Below, piece after piece: positions 1-11,560 of a DNA stretch of 64,000 bases. Position numbers and translations under genes: made by a program. Position 1 is the first letter of the stretch, and the number at the start of each line of letters is the position of its first letter. The stretch covers positions 1-64,000 of the forward strand of contig JAEPRB010000048.1 in the NCBI GenBank assembly GCA_016758965.1, written 5' to 3'. Source of the stretch: Circinella minor (lineage: Eukaryota > Mucoromycota > Mucoromycetes > Mucorales > Lichtheimiaceae). Below the pieces are notes generated by a model. That model did not search any database. It had not been told where the DNA came from and saw only the letters and a program-made list of their open reading frames with translations.

Positions 1-131
1 AAATACTTGGTGTGTGATGTAAGTGATTCTAATGCATAAAGGTTTTGATCGACAATGTAATCCATTGGCTCAGGCCTGCCATTCTCATCAACAGCATTTC
101 CCTGCCCATCTTCATAAAAAAATTGTACCAT
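1..131 (-). CDS. 5' end of a probable DNA-transposon ORF (partial, runs off left edge)
   Basis: An open frame on the minus strand starts at ATG 131 and is still open at base 1 (about 43 codons). It begins MVQFFYEDGQGNAVDENG and continues with an acidic, Gly/Asn-rich stretch. It lies just inside a structure that looks like a transposon end (bases 240-381), with the ORF pointing away from that end, as expected for a transposase. No catalytic motif is visible because the body lies outside the window, so the transposase assignment is inferred from position only. It could also be an unrelated hypothetical gene. Confidence 0.45.
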   Translation of the reverse strand, partial: MVQFFYEDGQGNAVDENGRPEPMDYIVDQNLYALESLTSHTKY

Positions 132-239
132 GATGTATAGTTTTGATTGTAAAGTTGTGAGAAAAAATAAAAAAATAAAAATGCTGGTGTCCTATAATAT
201 TTATATTTTCTCGAGTGCCAAGCGTTTGAACTTTTCAAT

Positions 240-381
240 TACTCAGCGACAAGATTTTCAAAAAATGCGACTTTAATTTTAGAGCATGTGACATTAATTT
301 TGTTGCCAAGCGACATTGATTTTTATTGGCTTGCGACATTGATTTCTACTAGCTGCGACATTACTTTTCGGAAACCCTGTA
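240..381. mobile_element. Terminal region of a DNA transposon with subterminal GCGAC array
   Basis: Read on the minus strand, the block opens with TACAGGGTTTCCGAAAAG (ending at 381) and then carries repeated GTCGC words. On the plus strand the word GCGAC, or a one-base variant, starts at 246, 267, 288, 310, 333 and 355, a spacing of 21-23 bp. Several copies extend to GCGACATTGATTT. A TA dinucleotide at 380-381 would fit a TA target site of Tc1/mariner/IS630 elements. The matching far end is outside the window. Confidence 0.6.
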
Positions 382-1254
382 TTTAAAAACACAGGTAATA
401 AACCATTGAGTACAATTATGAATAATTGTTGTCAGTCAGCATAAATACTGTAGATAAGACCACTATCACTACGATGAACTATTTTTTATTAATGCTCTTT
501 TTCATATCAGTTACTTTACTTAATTCGCAAATAATTCAAGCACATATGTATAAAGACCAAGATCGCTCTAAAATTCATTTAGTTCTTTCTTTGATTACTA
601 AAAATAATCCAAGGAGGGTTTTCCATAACTATAAAATAGATTATAATCTATTATAAATATAAGTTTTTTAAAGTCTTTACTTGGTTTCTTTAACATATCT
701 GATGATATGCATAGAGCACATGCATAAAACGTTGTTAAATGTAAACCCGTGTGATTTTTTTTTTTGTTCAAAGACCGTTTATAAATGCCGTCATATATAT
801 TGATGATATATGAAAATACAATCTATGCGATATAAAAGAGTAGTGTTCTAACTTGGGGGTCCAGCAGCCATCCGAAATCAGCTGTTTTAATGCTGGGGTT
901 TGAACTGGATTTTCTATAAAACTCGATTTTTTTTATAATGGAAGGAAGGACCAGTTTTTTTTTTTTGGTATGTGCTGTCGAATCAAATCCGATCATCAGT
1001 CACCAGGTTCCTTTTCTTTATGCACATAAAACTTTCAATATCATTGAAGAAAAAAATAAAATGATATATATATATATATATATATATTATATTAGACCAG
1101 CCTTTATTTATTTGACAGATTTTTTTTAAAGTAAAAATATATTAAAAGTATGAGAGAAAAATTAATGGGGGGGGTGGGTTTTGCCAAGTGGTATATTATC
1201 ATTTATATTAGTATTATTAGATTGATTACTGTCGGTAAAATATTTACATTTGTT
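382..1254. other. Intergenic, no supported gene
   Basis: AT-rich DNA with an (AT)n microsatellite near 1063-1090 and a G8 run near 1168. The short open frames here have no recognisable composition or splice signals. The 3' end of the permease gene begins at 1255. Confidence 0.6.
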
Positions 1255-3616
1255 TTACAATACATAACGGAATTCAGGATGACGGTCCCCAATCAAATGT
1301 GGATCATATTTTGAAATTTCTTGTTCTTTTTCTTCTGGCGTCATGGCATCACGCTTCTTGTTTTGACGTTGGAGAAGTAACCGCAAAATAATAACGGCAA
1401 TAATTTGTACAACGATACAAATTAATCCAATAGTATTTCCCCAGAAATAGTTGGGTCCATCAAAATAAATTTGAGAACCAAAGGCTGATCCAATGGAATC
1501 AACACTGGCAATAACACCTACAGCAATAGCGCGTCTTGTTAAACCAGAAAAGTTGTTACTGTACCATGCAATCTTAATTGGAAAAACCATATACTATAAC
1601 GATATTATAGGATAAGTCATGAGTATATTATACTTTCATTGCATTTACGGCGACATGTATGCAGATATAAAATAAAATCAATGTTATATACTTACGTTGC
1701 CACCAAGAGCAATGCATACAGCGAAGTAACGAGCACCTACTGAATCAAGTGGTGCAAACATCATCAGTAAGTAACCTAGTGCACAAAGAAGATTTCCAGC
1801 AACTAAATGGATTGAGCGGTCAAGAAATCGATCTACAATTAAAAAAAGAAGAAAAAATGTTATATTAGTTAATTATTTCTTTTTCGATCACTGTAAAGTG
1901 TTATATAAAAATAAAAATAAAAAAGCTTTTATTTTACCTGATGACCATGCACCGATAAAGATAAGGATACATGACAATGCATAGGGAGGAGTGGTCAAAG
2001 CAAGTGAAACATCTGTTCCCCAGTCACCCATACCGTTAATGAGAGATGGTAAAGAAAGAGAAACACCAGCACCAGTAACACTAGTACAAATATGAATAAT
2101 TGCATACATGTAAATCTTCCAGTCGGTAAAGATGGATCGTACTTGAGCCCATGACCATGAAGTATCTCCAGCAGCACCTTGATCTATTGATTGTAAAGCG
2201 ACACAATGGCATCATCATATTAATCATCATAAATAAAATCAATATTGGTGACCCGTATTTAAATATCGTATTATTTACCAATTTCCATACGCTTTTCTTG
2301 TAACTGCTTTTGCTCATCAGTCAAAAATTTTGCTTTGGAATAATTATCAGGCAACAAAAAGTAAGTAATCGCAGCAAATACGATACAAGGTGACCCTTCA
2401 ATAATAAACATCCTAGATTACATAGTTCATAAGATAAATAATGGTAAAACGTTAACTAGGCTTCATAAAAATAATGAAGATATAAAGTTTTGGCCTTTTC
2501 TATGAAAAAAAAAAGTAATATATAAAACTTACCATTGCCATGAGTTTAATTTTTCTGTAGAAATGAAAGTTATACCGTAAGCAATCAAACCACCTGTAGC
2601 ACCTGAGAGACAACTCAAAATGAATAAATATCCAGAACGTCTTGCTAGTTCTTTACGGGTATACCAGATTGACAACACATATCTTTTGAGAGAGATTTAA
2701 AAAAAAAAAAAGAGTTGAGTTTAGTAATACTATACTGTTTTCTTGTTACACAGCCTGTACTTTATTTTATCGATGGGGAAAAATTGTTACTACTTACGCA
2801 GAACCGGGTAAAAAGCCTGCTTCAGCAACACCCATGGCAAAACGAGCCATAAAGAGACCAATAAAGGTTGTTGCAGCAGCAGTACTCATAGCAATAATAC
2901 CCCAAAGTCTATATATTATTATTAATGTATATTCATATTGTATTATTATATATTTCTGTAAAAGCCAAAAAAAAAAAAAAAAAAAAAAGTAAAAGAAAAT
3001 AAAACGTACAATGTTAAGATTGCAAGAAAGATGGATGGTCTCCATCGTCGAATGATGATATTACATGGAACGTTCAATAAAATATAACCGACTTGGAAAA
3101 TCGACAAACACCAAAGATATTGACTATCTGTCAAGGAAATATCGCTCATTAACCCACCTAATTTTGCATTTGAAATCACCGTTCTTTAATAAAAAAAAAA
3201 AAAAAGTAATGGATTCAATAAGTTTTGAAATAAACGAGTAAATTAATATTATGTAATACACCATTATATGATAACTTACCGTTCATAACCGTGAAGCATT
3301 TTCATGATACCAAGTAAAGGAATTAACCATGTATCTAATTTGCTGTTTTAATATAGTTACAAAAGAAAAAATAACTGGTAAATAGGTTTTTCATGATGGA
3401 TCATAAAAAATGTTTTTATGTCTATATATATAAAAATATAATTATATCTATATACCGAACAAGTTGTTTTTCAAGGATGCTAGAAATAGACCATGAACTG
3501 ACATCACTGAGGGCAGATTCAGTATCCAAGTTTTTGATATCATTGTTCTGGTATTGTTGCGTCTTTTCATCAAGTATTTCTCTTGTAGTTGAACTGGGCA
3601 CTGCAGTTTTCTCCAT
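1255..3616 (-). CDS. MFS permease, Dal5/Tna1-like anion:cation symporter family
   Basis: A plasma-membrane major-facilitator transporter of the allantoate/nicotinate permease family, of about 500 residues, assembled from roughly nine exons with GT-AG introns. The N-terminal cytoplasmic tail is MEKTAVPSSTTREILDEK (start 3616). TM1 is in an exon near 3281-3344. The segment NAKLGGLMSDISLTDSQY (3009-3183) is the family's typical loop after TM1. GFLPGSAYVLSIWYTRKE (exons near 2800 and 2650) matches the conserved TM4 'AGFxPG' region and the following 'WY.R.E' motif. The C-terminal exon (1255-1587) holds IAWYSNNFSGLTRRA and the last TM helices, then a charged tail. The usual LDR motif after TM1 is replaced by GYERTVISNAKL. 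The substrate cannot be read from sequence. Exon edges are approximate. Confidence 0.85.
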
Positions 3617-4243
3617 CGTTTATTTTTTTTTCCTCCGGAGTAGCAAAATGCGTTGAAAGGAAAGTGAAATTATTATGTCCTTATATACTATTTGTTCATG
3701 GTTGATAATAGTAATAATTTTCTCTTTCCAAAAGGGAAAAAAAAAGAAGAGAGATGTCAACAATTGAGTTCCGAGAAACTTTGGTAACCTGCAAATGTTA
3801 CTCTCTGTCAGAGCAATAAATGTTCCCATAGAATAAGAACCTGTCATACGTCAAAAATAAACACAAACTATGGTGTTACAGTTTGTTCTGCTCCGCACTG
3901 ACGCTTCTTGATTTACATTTATTTTTCCTTGGTAAGCCAATCAAATTATAAGAGAAGAAAACAAGAAAAAAAATATAATATATTGATATATGCTTACAAG
4001 TAATTATATGGTACATATAATACTAAAATAGAGCTTTGGACTGTTGTTTCATTATCAAAGCAACAATTTATTGTAGAATATACATGAATAGAAAGTAATA
4101 AATAGATTTTCGAAACTAGATTTCTTTTCTTGAGGAATATGAAAAGGCATTCGAGTGATAAAAAACGAAATTTTGTTGTATGTCGCACACGTGGAGGATT
4201 TATACATCCGTAGCACAGCGTTTGATGTTACAAGTTGTCCGCT

Positions 4244-4278
<35 letters not shown>

Positions 4279-7200
4279 AAGTTACCATAAAACGTGGGAC
4301 AACGATGACGGATTTTAAACCAATAAGCAGATGAGATGCTTTTTTTTTCTTTCCCATGTAAATGTTATATTCTATCACTATTAACAGTTTATTTTATCGC
4401 TGAGATACTTTATCCTGGAATATAAGCTACCATTATAAGTAAAAAAAAAAAAAACGAAAAATTCTTTAGAACGCTGAAATTTTTTTTCTTGAGTATTATC
4501 CGGTGATACAAAAGTTACATATATTTCAGGGCCTTTGAGATTTGCTTCTGACACAATTAAATTCGTAAAGGCCGTGAACAACAAATTCTCTTTAATAGTA
4601 ATAATAAAGCAAAAAAAAAACACAAGTTCGCATAGTAAGGGATAGTAAACATATATTATAATTACTGAGGACTAATATGTTTTCTCTACACAAGTCAAAT
4701 TACCATAGATACTAACGGCACTAAAAATAAGAAGAGAAGAAATAAAGAAATTACGTATGATAAGATCATATCATATCACACTATAGCAAGCAGTCTACAT
4801 TACTAACACACTCGAGAAAGTAAACATGAAAATTACTTTTCTTTTTAATCTATTTATACGTATGACTTGTTTTGTAAATGAATGCTACGTTGTTGTGTTG
4901 TTTTTTCGTCTAACAGTTTGAAGTACAGTAATCTATATTTCAATTTACAAAATACTCAATCACCAAAAAAAAATGTTTTTAGCAGCAACAGTTGTTCACT
5001 TCTTATATAGGAGGTACTAACTAAATATAATTAGGAGACATGATATTAAAACCTGACAATATGTACCTTTATGTAATCAATGTATTTCACAAAAATCAGA
5101 TTTGCATGATTTATATTATATAGAATGTTTATATCTTATAGTATATCTATCAACTTAAGATGACTCTAACAAAAGCGGGTTGTTTCAACACGGATCCCTT
5201 GACGGGAATTCAGTTGTACAAAGAAGTCACTGTTACTCAAGAAGTAAGAGGGGAAAATTGATTCGATTCAGAACTTGTTTCCACATGGAATTTAAGAGTT
5301 CTCATTTATAAAAAAAAAAAGTGATAATCTCGGAAGGTTTCCGTATATTTAGGACGTGCTACACAAACTATAAATACCATATATAGATAACAGTAAAAGA
5401 AAAAAAATATTATCATATGCAAGTTGTCTTTGATTTGCTAGTCTCAATATTATCAGTTATAACTAGTAAGAGCTTGTCATATACAGTAAATATCTTATAT
5501 AAGCTGCTACAAGAAGAAAAAATAATTCAGATTTTACAAAGTACGACAGTTAGTAGTAAATAGTAAGCTCTGTGTACTCTACTTTCTTCACTCGTAACAC
5601 TTTTTTCTGTACCTGGTGTAGTAATCAAGTATCTTGTTTATACAATTTTCAATAATTAATATCAGTCAGTATTCCTCGCATAATAAGACTCAATTGCATT
5701 TTTGCCAAGTGCTATGTTATTTGTCAAAGCAGGTATAAGTTTTAATATACATATATGCACGTTTAGAACTTGTCTAGAAAAAAATAGACAGCAGTGCTTG
5801 ACAAGGAACTAAAATAGCTATATAATATACAGTAATAGTTTTATTTACAAAAAGAATAGCATATACTGTATCAATGTGGCTTTAGTGGATTTAAAACTAT
5901 AAGGCATGATAAAATCAAGAGTTGAGTGTGAAACGTTACAAATACGTAAAACTTTTATTAAGTACGTACCACTCTTTTTTTTGGAAAAACTGTTCATTTA
6001 CGTATATATTATCATAGTAGTAACTGCTCTTACCGAGCTGTGCAATAGATAGGAAAGAGACTTTTTGTGCCTTTCATTTAAACTACACTCCTTTTAACAA
6101 GATGTGATAGTAGCGATGAACTTATTTAATATTGTATTCATTTCCTCTACGCGCAGTAGAATAAGATACGGTACAATTTTTGGTTAATCGCTATTCAGAA
6201 CAGCCCCATTTTTTTCGCAAATATTCTTTTAATTTTTACTTGTTGACTCACCTTCATTTTTTATACATATGATTTTTAGCGAAATTGACGACAGACGTAT
6301 ATAGTTCTTCATGTTTGGATTAAATACAGCGGCGCAATAATAAGTGTATTTATATTAGCTGGAGAAGCAATTTTTACTGTTTTGTCAGATACTTATTTAT
6401 TTGCATACTTTTGTCTTGAACTTTTTTCAGTACTATTGCTCACGTTGTTATTTAACATTGCGATACGTAAAAGCAATTTTGTATACTACAAATCGGTGAT
6501 TTAGGAATGATTCAATAAAGATTTCTGAACACTGTTGAAATCACAAAGCGTTATCATTCGGCGACAACTAAGGCTCAATTCTTTTTGACAGTTTTCAATG
6601 GACTCTGCAATACAAAACTGAAATAATGCTGTTGTTTGTATTTTACTCCTATTATAATACTAGTAATAAATCTAATATATTACTGCTGAAAGAAGGATTA
6701 TTTTCAAAACGTATTGGTATAGGCAATGGATTCTCATGTCACTTTTTAACTATAATAAAAACGAAGTCATGTTTTTCTAAAAATTTATATATACTGCTTG
6801 ATTTGGCAGGCATTTTCCTATTTTTGTTTCTGATGTAGGATATCATAATGGACCTAGAATCACCGACAAAAATGCGATTTGATATTGTGTGCAAAATGTC
6901 TACTGCCATCTGTATTCGAATAGGTTTATCCATCCTACGTAATATTTACATGACATACGAAAAAATGAGATTCATTTTTATTATTGCGTATAAGATTAAT
7001 ATTATTCTAATGGTACGAGCATAAATAATAACATACTGAGTTGTCAAGTAACAAATTTAACTACCCATAAACTCTAATTATATTGTTTTCTCTTTTAACG
7101 ATTTCCAACAATTACAATACCCTTCTTGAATAATACTGGTGATGAATGTGCTTTGTAATTCATCTGTATAAACCGCTCTTGTTATATAGGCTGAGCACTG

Positions 7201-8385
7201 TTGCTATTTTTATAATTATGAGGGGAGAGTTACAATCTTTTAAAGACAGCACCATATGTCTATAATGTAACACCAACCCACCAAATATTTTTTTTTTCTG
7301 TACGTATATTTAACTTTGCAGCCTAGTTTTTACAACGAAGTGGTGCAGCGGTGGCTGTAAAATTAAAACAATCGACATCAGGCTATAAAGTTATAGCCCG
7401 AAAAAAAGTTCAAAGTTACTGTTTTTTTTAAACACCACAGCTGCACTTGTTCTAACAAAGTACATATTATCATAGAAAATATATATGCCATCTGATCAGG
7501 TGAGAGAAAACATAGATTTTGGTGCCATGGGAGTATATACATAGAGTAGAAGGGTTTCAGTAGTACCTCAGAAAAAGAGCAAAGTTGTTATAAAATATAG
7601 ACAGATAATGGTTACCTGAAAATACTTTGTTTATTGTATTATTCACACGCTTTTTTTTTTATCATTTTCAATATAGAATGCTTATCATGTTACAGATAGC
7701 ATCCCAGTGATAGGCATATTTTTAAGAATAGTTACTAAGCAACGCATATAATGTCAATGGTGACGTATTCTCTTATAAAATTTTTTTTTTCATTATACGT
7801 ATGCAGGATGATGTGTCGTCATATTTATTCGCAGTAAAGGAGTGCATGAATTTAGTGGAAGTTAAAAATGCATATATTTGTCCGATATACTTAGTTGATA
7901 CTTTTCTTTCACAATATTTTAGATTTTTTTTGTTCTTCAAAGAAGACTGGGCCGAGAAAATGAACATCCTAAAAAATCTTACATGAACTTGTGTCTGAAT
8001 GTTGATTGCATATACAACCAAATTTGAAAAATATCAGTGTTTTTTGGCTACTACATCTCTCAATCAGTTTTAGGTAAATATGGTACACTCTTTATAATCT
8101 GCAATTTTACTCAAAATTTTTAAATTCCTATTACTTTTCCATATCGTTATGAAGCATAAAAAACATTCACTATTAATGTCTTCGGGGTCTTTTAGAACCA
8201 AAGTAGTGTATTACTTTTTCTTTTCTATCTTTAAAAAAAGGAAGTTGCCACTTTTGCTGAGAGAGTATGAATTTGAAACATCTGGAGCATTATATAGTTG
8301 ACGGGAACTACATTTAGCCGTTCAGGAAAAGATATACTAGTATTTCAAAGCCTCAACTACCAATACTGATGCTGTATATTCAGTT
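3617..8385. other. Long AT-rich gene-poor interval
   Basis: About 4.8 kb upstream of the permease without an ORF that shows family motifs, sustained length or convincing splice structure. It contains an A-run at about 4245-4276 and several shorter A or T tracts. It may be relic transposon DNA, since a helicase scrap lies at its right edge, but nothing recognisable remains in it. Confidence 0.5.
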
Positions 8386-8698
8386 GTGCTTTTCTTCATT
8401 TTTATTTCCATTAAAATGATCCAGTTCTCTTCAATTACCACTGCACACTCGACCTTTAAGATTCCGTTAAAAGTACAACGAATTTCTATGTGCAACTTTA
8501 CTACGCCAGGTTCTGATACCGCAAGGCTTATTTCCATGGCCAGCATTAATGTATGGGATGAAGCATCAATGATAAGTCGTGATCTTATTGAAACAGCGAA
8601 TAGAACTGCCCAAGATATCATGCACATTCTTAATTTTGCTCTTCAGCACGTTCCTTCCGGTGGAAAAACTGCTGTGTTCAATGGCGACTTTCTCCAGG
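8386..8698 (+). pseudogene. Pif1-like (Helitron) helicase fragment
   Basis: The translation holds TTAHSTFKIPLKV, then CNFTTPGSDTARLI, then INVWDEASMISRDLIE, then ANRTAQDIMH, then VPSGGKTAVFNGDFLQ. These are the segments around Walker B (WDEA) and motif III (GGDFRQ-like) of Pif1/RRM3 helicases as carried by Helitrons. The upstream Walker A and downstream motifs are absent, and the frame ends in a (TA)n microsatellite directly after the GDFLQV motif. NGDFLQ in place of the usual GGDFRQ, and the lack of the rest, indicate a dead fragment. Confidence 0.8.
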
Positions 8699-9546
8699 TA
8701 TATATATATATATATATATATAATAAAATATAAAATATAAAATATTACACACTTGAAATTGGAGTTTGTATTTCCAACTAATCATTATCCTTATGATATT
8801 CTTTTGAAAATTTCAAGATTCAAGTACAACCTGCCAAATAATTCTCTGGAAAAAGTGACACGTGCAGTCAGCAAGAACTTTCTTTTTGGTCAACAACTGT
8901 GTCAATAATATATTTGGCACCATCAGTTCCTACATCACCACACTTGTGTCAGTTGCTAGATACGTCCTTCAGAATGGAAAAAGTTTGCAGTTAGTTGAAT
9001 GACGTTCAAATGCTGCCTTTCTCACACTTTTTCTTCTTTTTTTTTAGGAAGCGAGGTGAAGCTTACTTTTTATTACTTGATGATCTTCAGAAAAAACGGG
9101 CAAAGATAGATCAACTGGAAGAGGAACTAAACAAATGTATGAACAAAAGATCCATACAAAGAAAATTCTTGGTCTCTATTCAACTCACCATAAAATCTTC
9201 CCTTTTACTTTAAATTTACCCCAACACACTTTTTTTAAAATAAATTTGTGTATACAGTACATATAAATGATTTTCAAAGAAGTCATTCTATGTATTTTTA
9301 ACATCTGAAAAAACTAAATATGTAGTACAACTACGGGCATATGTGTGTGCCAAAGAAGGGGGAAAGAATGTAACACAGAAGTTTATAGTATTGTTGGGTG
9401 AAAAAAAACACCCACAAGCCCATTTTAATTAGTTAAGAGCAACAATTGTCGTAATTTTCTCTCTCTCCTTTCTTTTCTTTTAATCAACTTAAGCCCCTTT
9501 TTATTTTATCAGTGCATCATTTCAATAACACGTATAGGCACAGCCC
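8699..9546. other. Intergenic with (TA)n microsatellite; no supported gene
   Basis: Starts with (TA)n at about 8699-8722. A frame at 9045-9213 encodes a short charged heptad-like stretch (LDDLQKKRAKIDQLEEELNK), possibly a relic coiled coil, but there is no start or splice context to support a gene. The CT-rich stretch near 9460-9500 is a plausible leader of the next gene. Confidence 0.45.
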
Positions 9547-11560
9547 ATGAATGTAGAACAGACGGAATTCTTGCGGATATGCGATGACAGTGGTGTATGT
9601 CATTGCGATTGGCGTCTTACAATACATGGATGTGAGGAGGAATCAGCATTGAAAGTTGTATATATTGTAAATGCTATCGCCTCTGGTCTACTTGCTGCAA
9701 TCGGTACTAAAATTAATAATACTTGAAAACAGAACAAGATTTTTATTTTATAATTAATTGTTATCTAAATTATTATACTATTTATTTCTGTTGCAGCTGC
9801 CTTTATTGTGTTTCAACGTGTATATTATCATAATCAAACACTTTTTGATTGTAGAACAGGAATTCCACGACCAAAACCTATAGAAAGTATATATTAGCAC
9901 TTTATTTTATTTTTTAAAAAAAGTTATCATATATGTACACTTGATTCATTTTTTATTTATTTTTATTATTGTTTAGGTATGGCCCTTATGGGTATAGCCT
10001 TTCATATCTGTAAGTTATCAATAAGAATGACTAGTGTGGCTCATCAGTATTTGGAATACTAATTAATTTACATTTCTGTAGTACGGATAATTCACGCGAC
10101 AATTCTTCTTCTAGATGCGGCACCAAATAGCGGATTTCGCTCATGTAAGTATTGTAAACGAATTGCTAGAAACAGCTAAATCAGGATATATGTCTGCATA
10201 TGTCTAATAATTATTTTTTCTGCTTGAATTGTGTAATATATAGTCTTTTTCGAATTCCCATGGCAATTTGCCTTTGGTGCATTATCCTGCTATCTTTTTG
10301 GTATTGCACATACACTTTCAAATGTAAGTCGTATTTTTTGTGTGACGCCTGATCATATATGAATACAATTGTAAACAAAAATTGTGGAAGATGGCATAAG
10401 ATTTTCTCACCCCCAAAATTTTTTGCATATGTACTGTGCGTAACAATATCAACAATCAACAAATCAGAGCAGTAGAGTAATATACGATAGCTGGATTCGT
10501 TCACCTTATATCATTGACGGTGCTTGTTTTTCTGCCATTACGCTACCATTCATTTCCAACAATATATGTTCGATTGCCGCTGGTGTGTATGCTGCTCAAG
10601 AAAATCTTACACTTGCAAGGACTTTTACCGGCGCTTTATATTATTTTTGGACTTTCTACACAAGTTTTCTTGGTGCTTTTATTCTTTTTGCTGGCTTTCG
10701 TTTAATTGGATTGCTTCGTCATCATTTTATTGACAAGCCTGGTGCTACCGCTGATGATGTAGAAAAATTTTCCTTGGGTGCGCTCAGAGTCAAAATCATT
10801 ATCTTGACAGCATCCATTTGTCTTTTGCTTTTTTCACTTGTGGTTGTTCTTTATGGGGCTTTTCGAACTTCAATCATCCTGTATACTCCATATAATCTCG
10901 CGTTTGCAGTTATATGGACCTTTAATGGTATCATCGCAACAGGATTGATTGTTTTTGCTGTAATTTTAAAGTAAGTAACCATAACATTCATTAATAACGA
11001 CGATATTATTAGGAAAACGGATACTCACTAAAAAAATAATTTTTACTTACGTATCTTAGCCCTCGTGTAGCAACATTAGCAGGATTAGTACTGTCAAGTG
11101 CTGGTGGTGAAATTACTAATATATCAGCTTCTCGCATGGTAATAAACAAAAAAAGAGAAAATGAATTACGGAGGAGCCTTTATAATCACAACTTGTGAAC
11201 TAACAACCTGTATTACTGTACCGTTATCATTAGTCAAAATGGGTTAATAGTAGAATGAGCATAACAACTAACAGTGCAAATACAGCCGTCGCCACCGATC
11301 TTATAAACTCACCCAGTCGATTAGCACCACTAGACAAGAAATCAGATTTAGAGGGTGGGTTACGAAACGGCTCTTTATCATCACCACTAGCTAGCCAACA
11401 ACACGCACAAAGTATTGAACTTAGTGAACATAGCCAAACACAAAGTCGTGTTGAACAAGAGCAATTTCAATACAATGCAATGACGGGCACCATTCGAGCA
11501 CCACCGCGTAATATTGTCCCGCATAATACAGAAGAGGGTTATAGACGACAGAAGGTTTAA
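9547..11560 (+). CDS. Orphan seven-transmembrane receptor-like protein
   Basis: Eight exons join in phase: 9547-9703, 9797-9886, 9977-10009, 10082-10144, 10244-10323, 10468-10970, 11060-11138 and 11234-11560, giving 443 residues. The N-terminus is short and Cys-rich (CDDSGVCHCDWRLTIHGC), with no obvious signal peptide. Seven hydrophobic helices follow: VVYIVNAIASGLLAAIG, MALMGIAFHILRIIHATI, FAFGALSCYLFGIAHTL, IDGACFSAITLPFISN, ALYYFWTFYTSFLGAFI, IIILTASICLLLFSLVVVLY and AFAVIWTFNGIIATGLIV. A hydrophilic tail of about 110 residues, rich in Ser, Gln and Asn, is presumably cytoplasmic. The topology is that of a G-protein-coupled receptor, but I recognise no DRY or NPxxY motif and cannot place it in a known family. 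A transporter-like or structural 7-TM role is possible. Confidence 0.8.

Noticed and set aside
246..360. GCGAC repeats as a CRISPR or short satellite
   Set aside because: Only a 5-8 base word is conserved and the sequence between words is not unique-spacer-like; position beside a transposon-like terminus explains it better.
3393..3656. Plus-strand ORF overlapping the first exon of the permease
   Set aside because: It is the complement of a real exon and of the promoter; no motif of its own.
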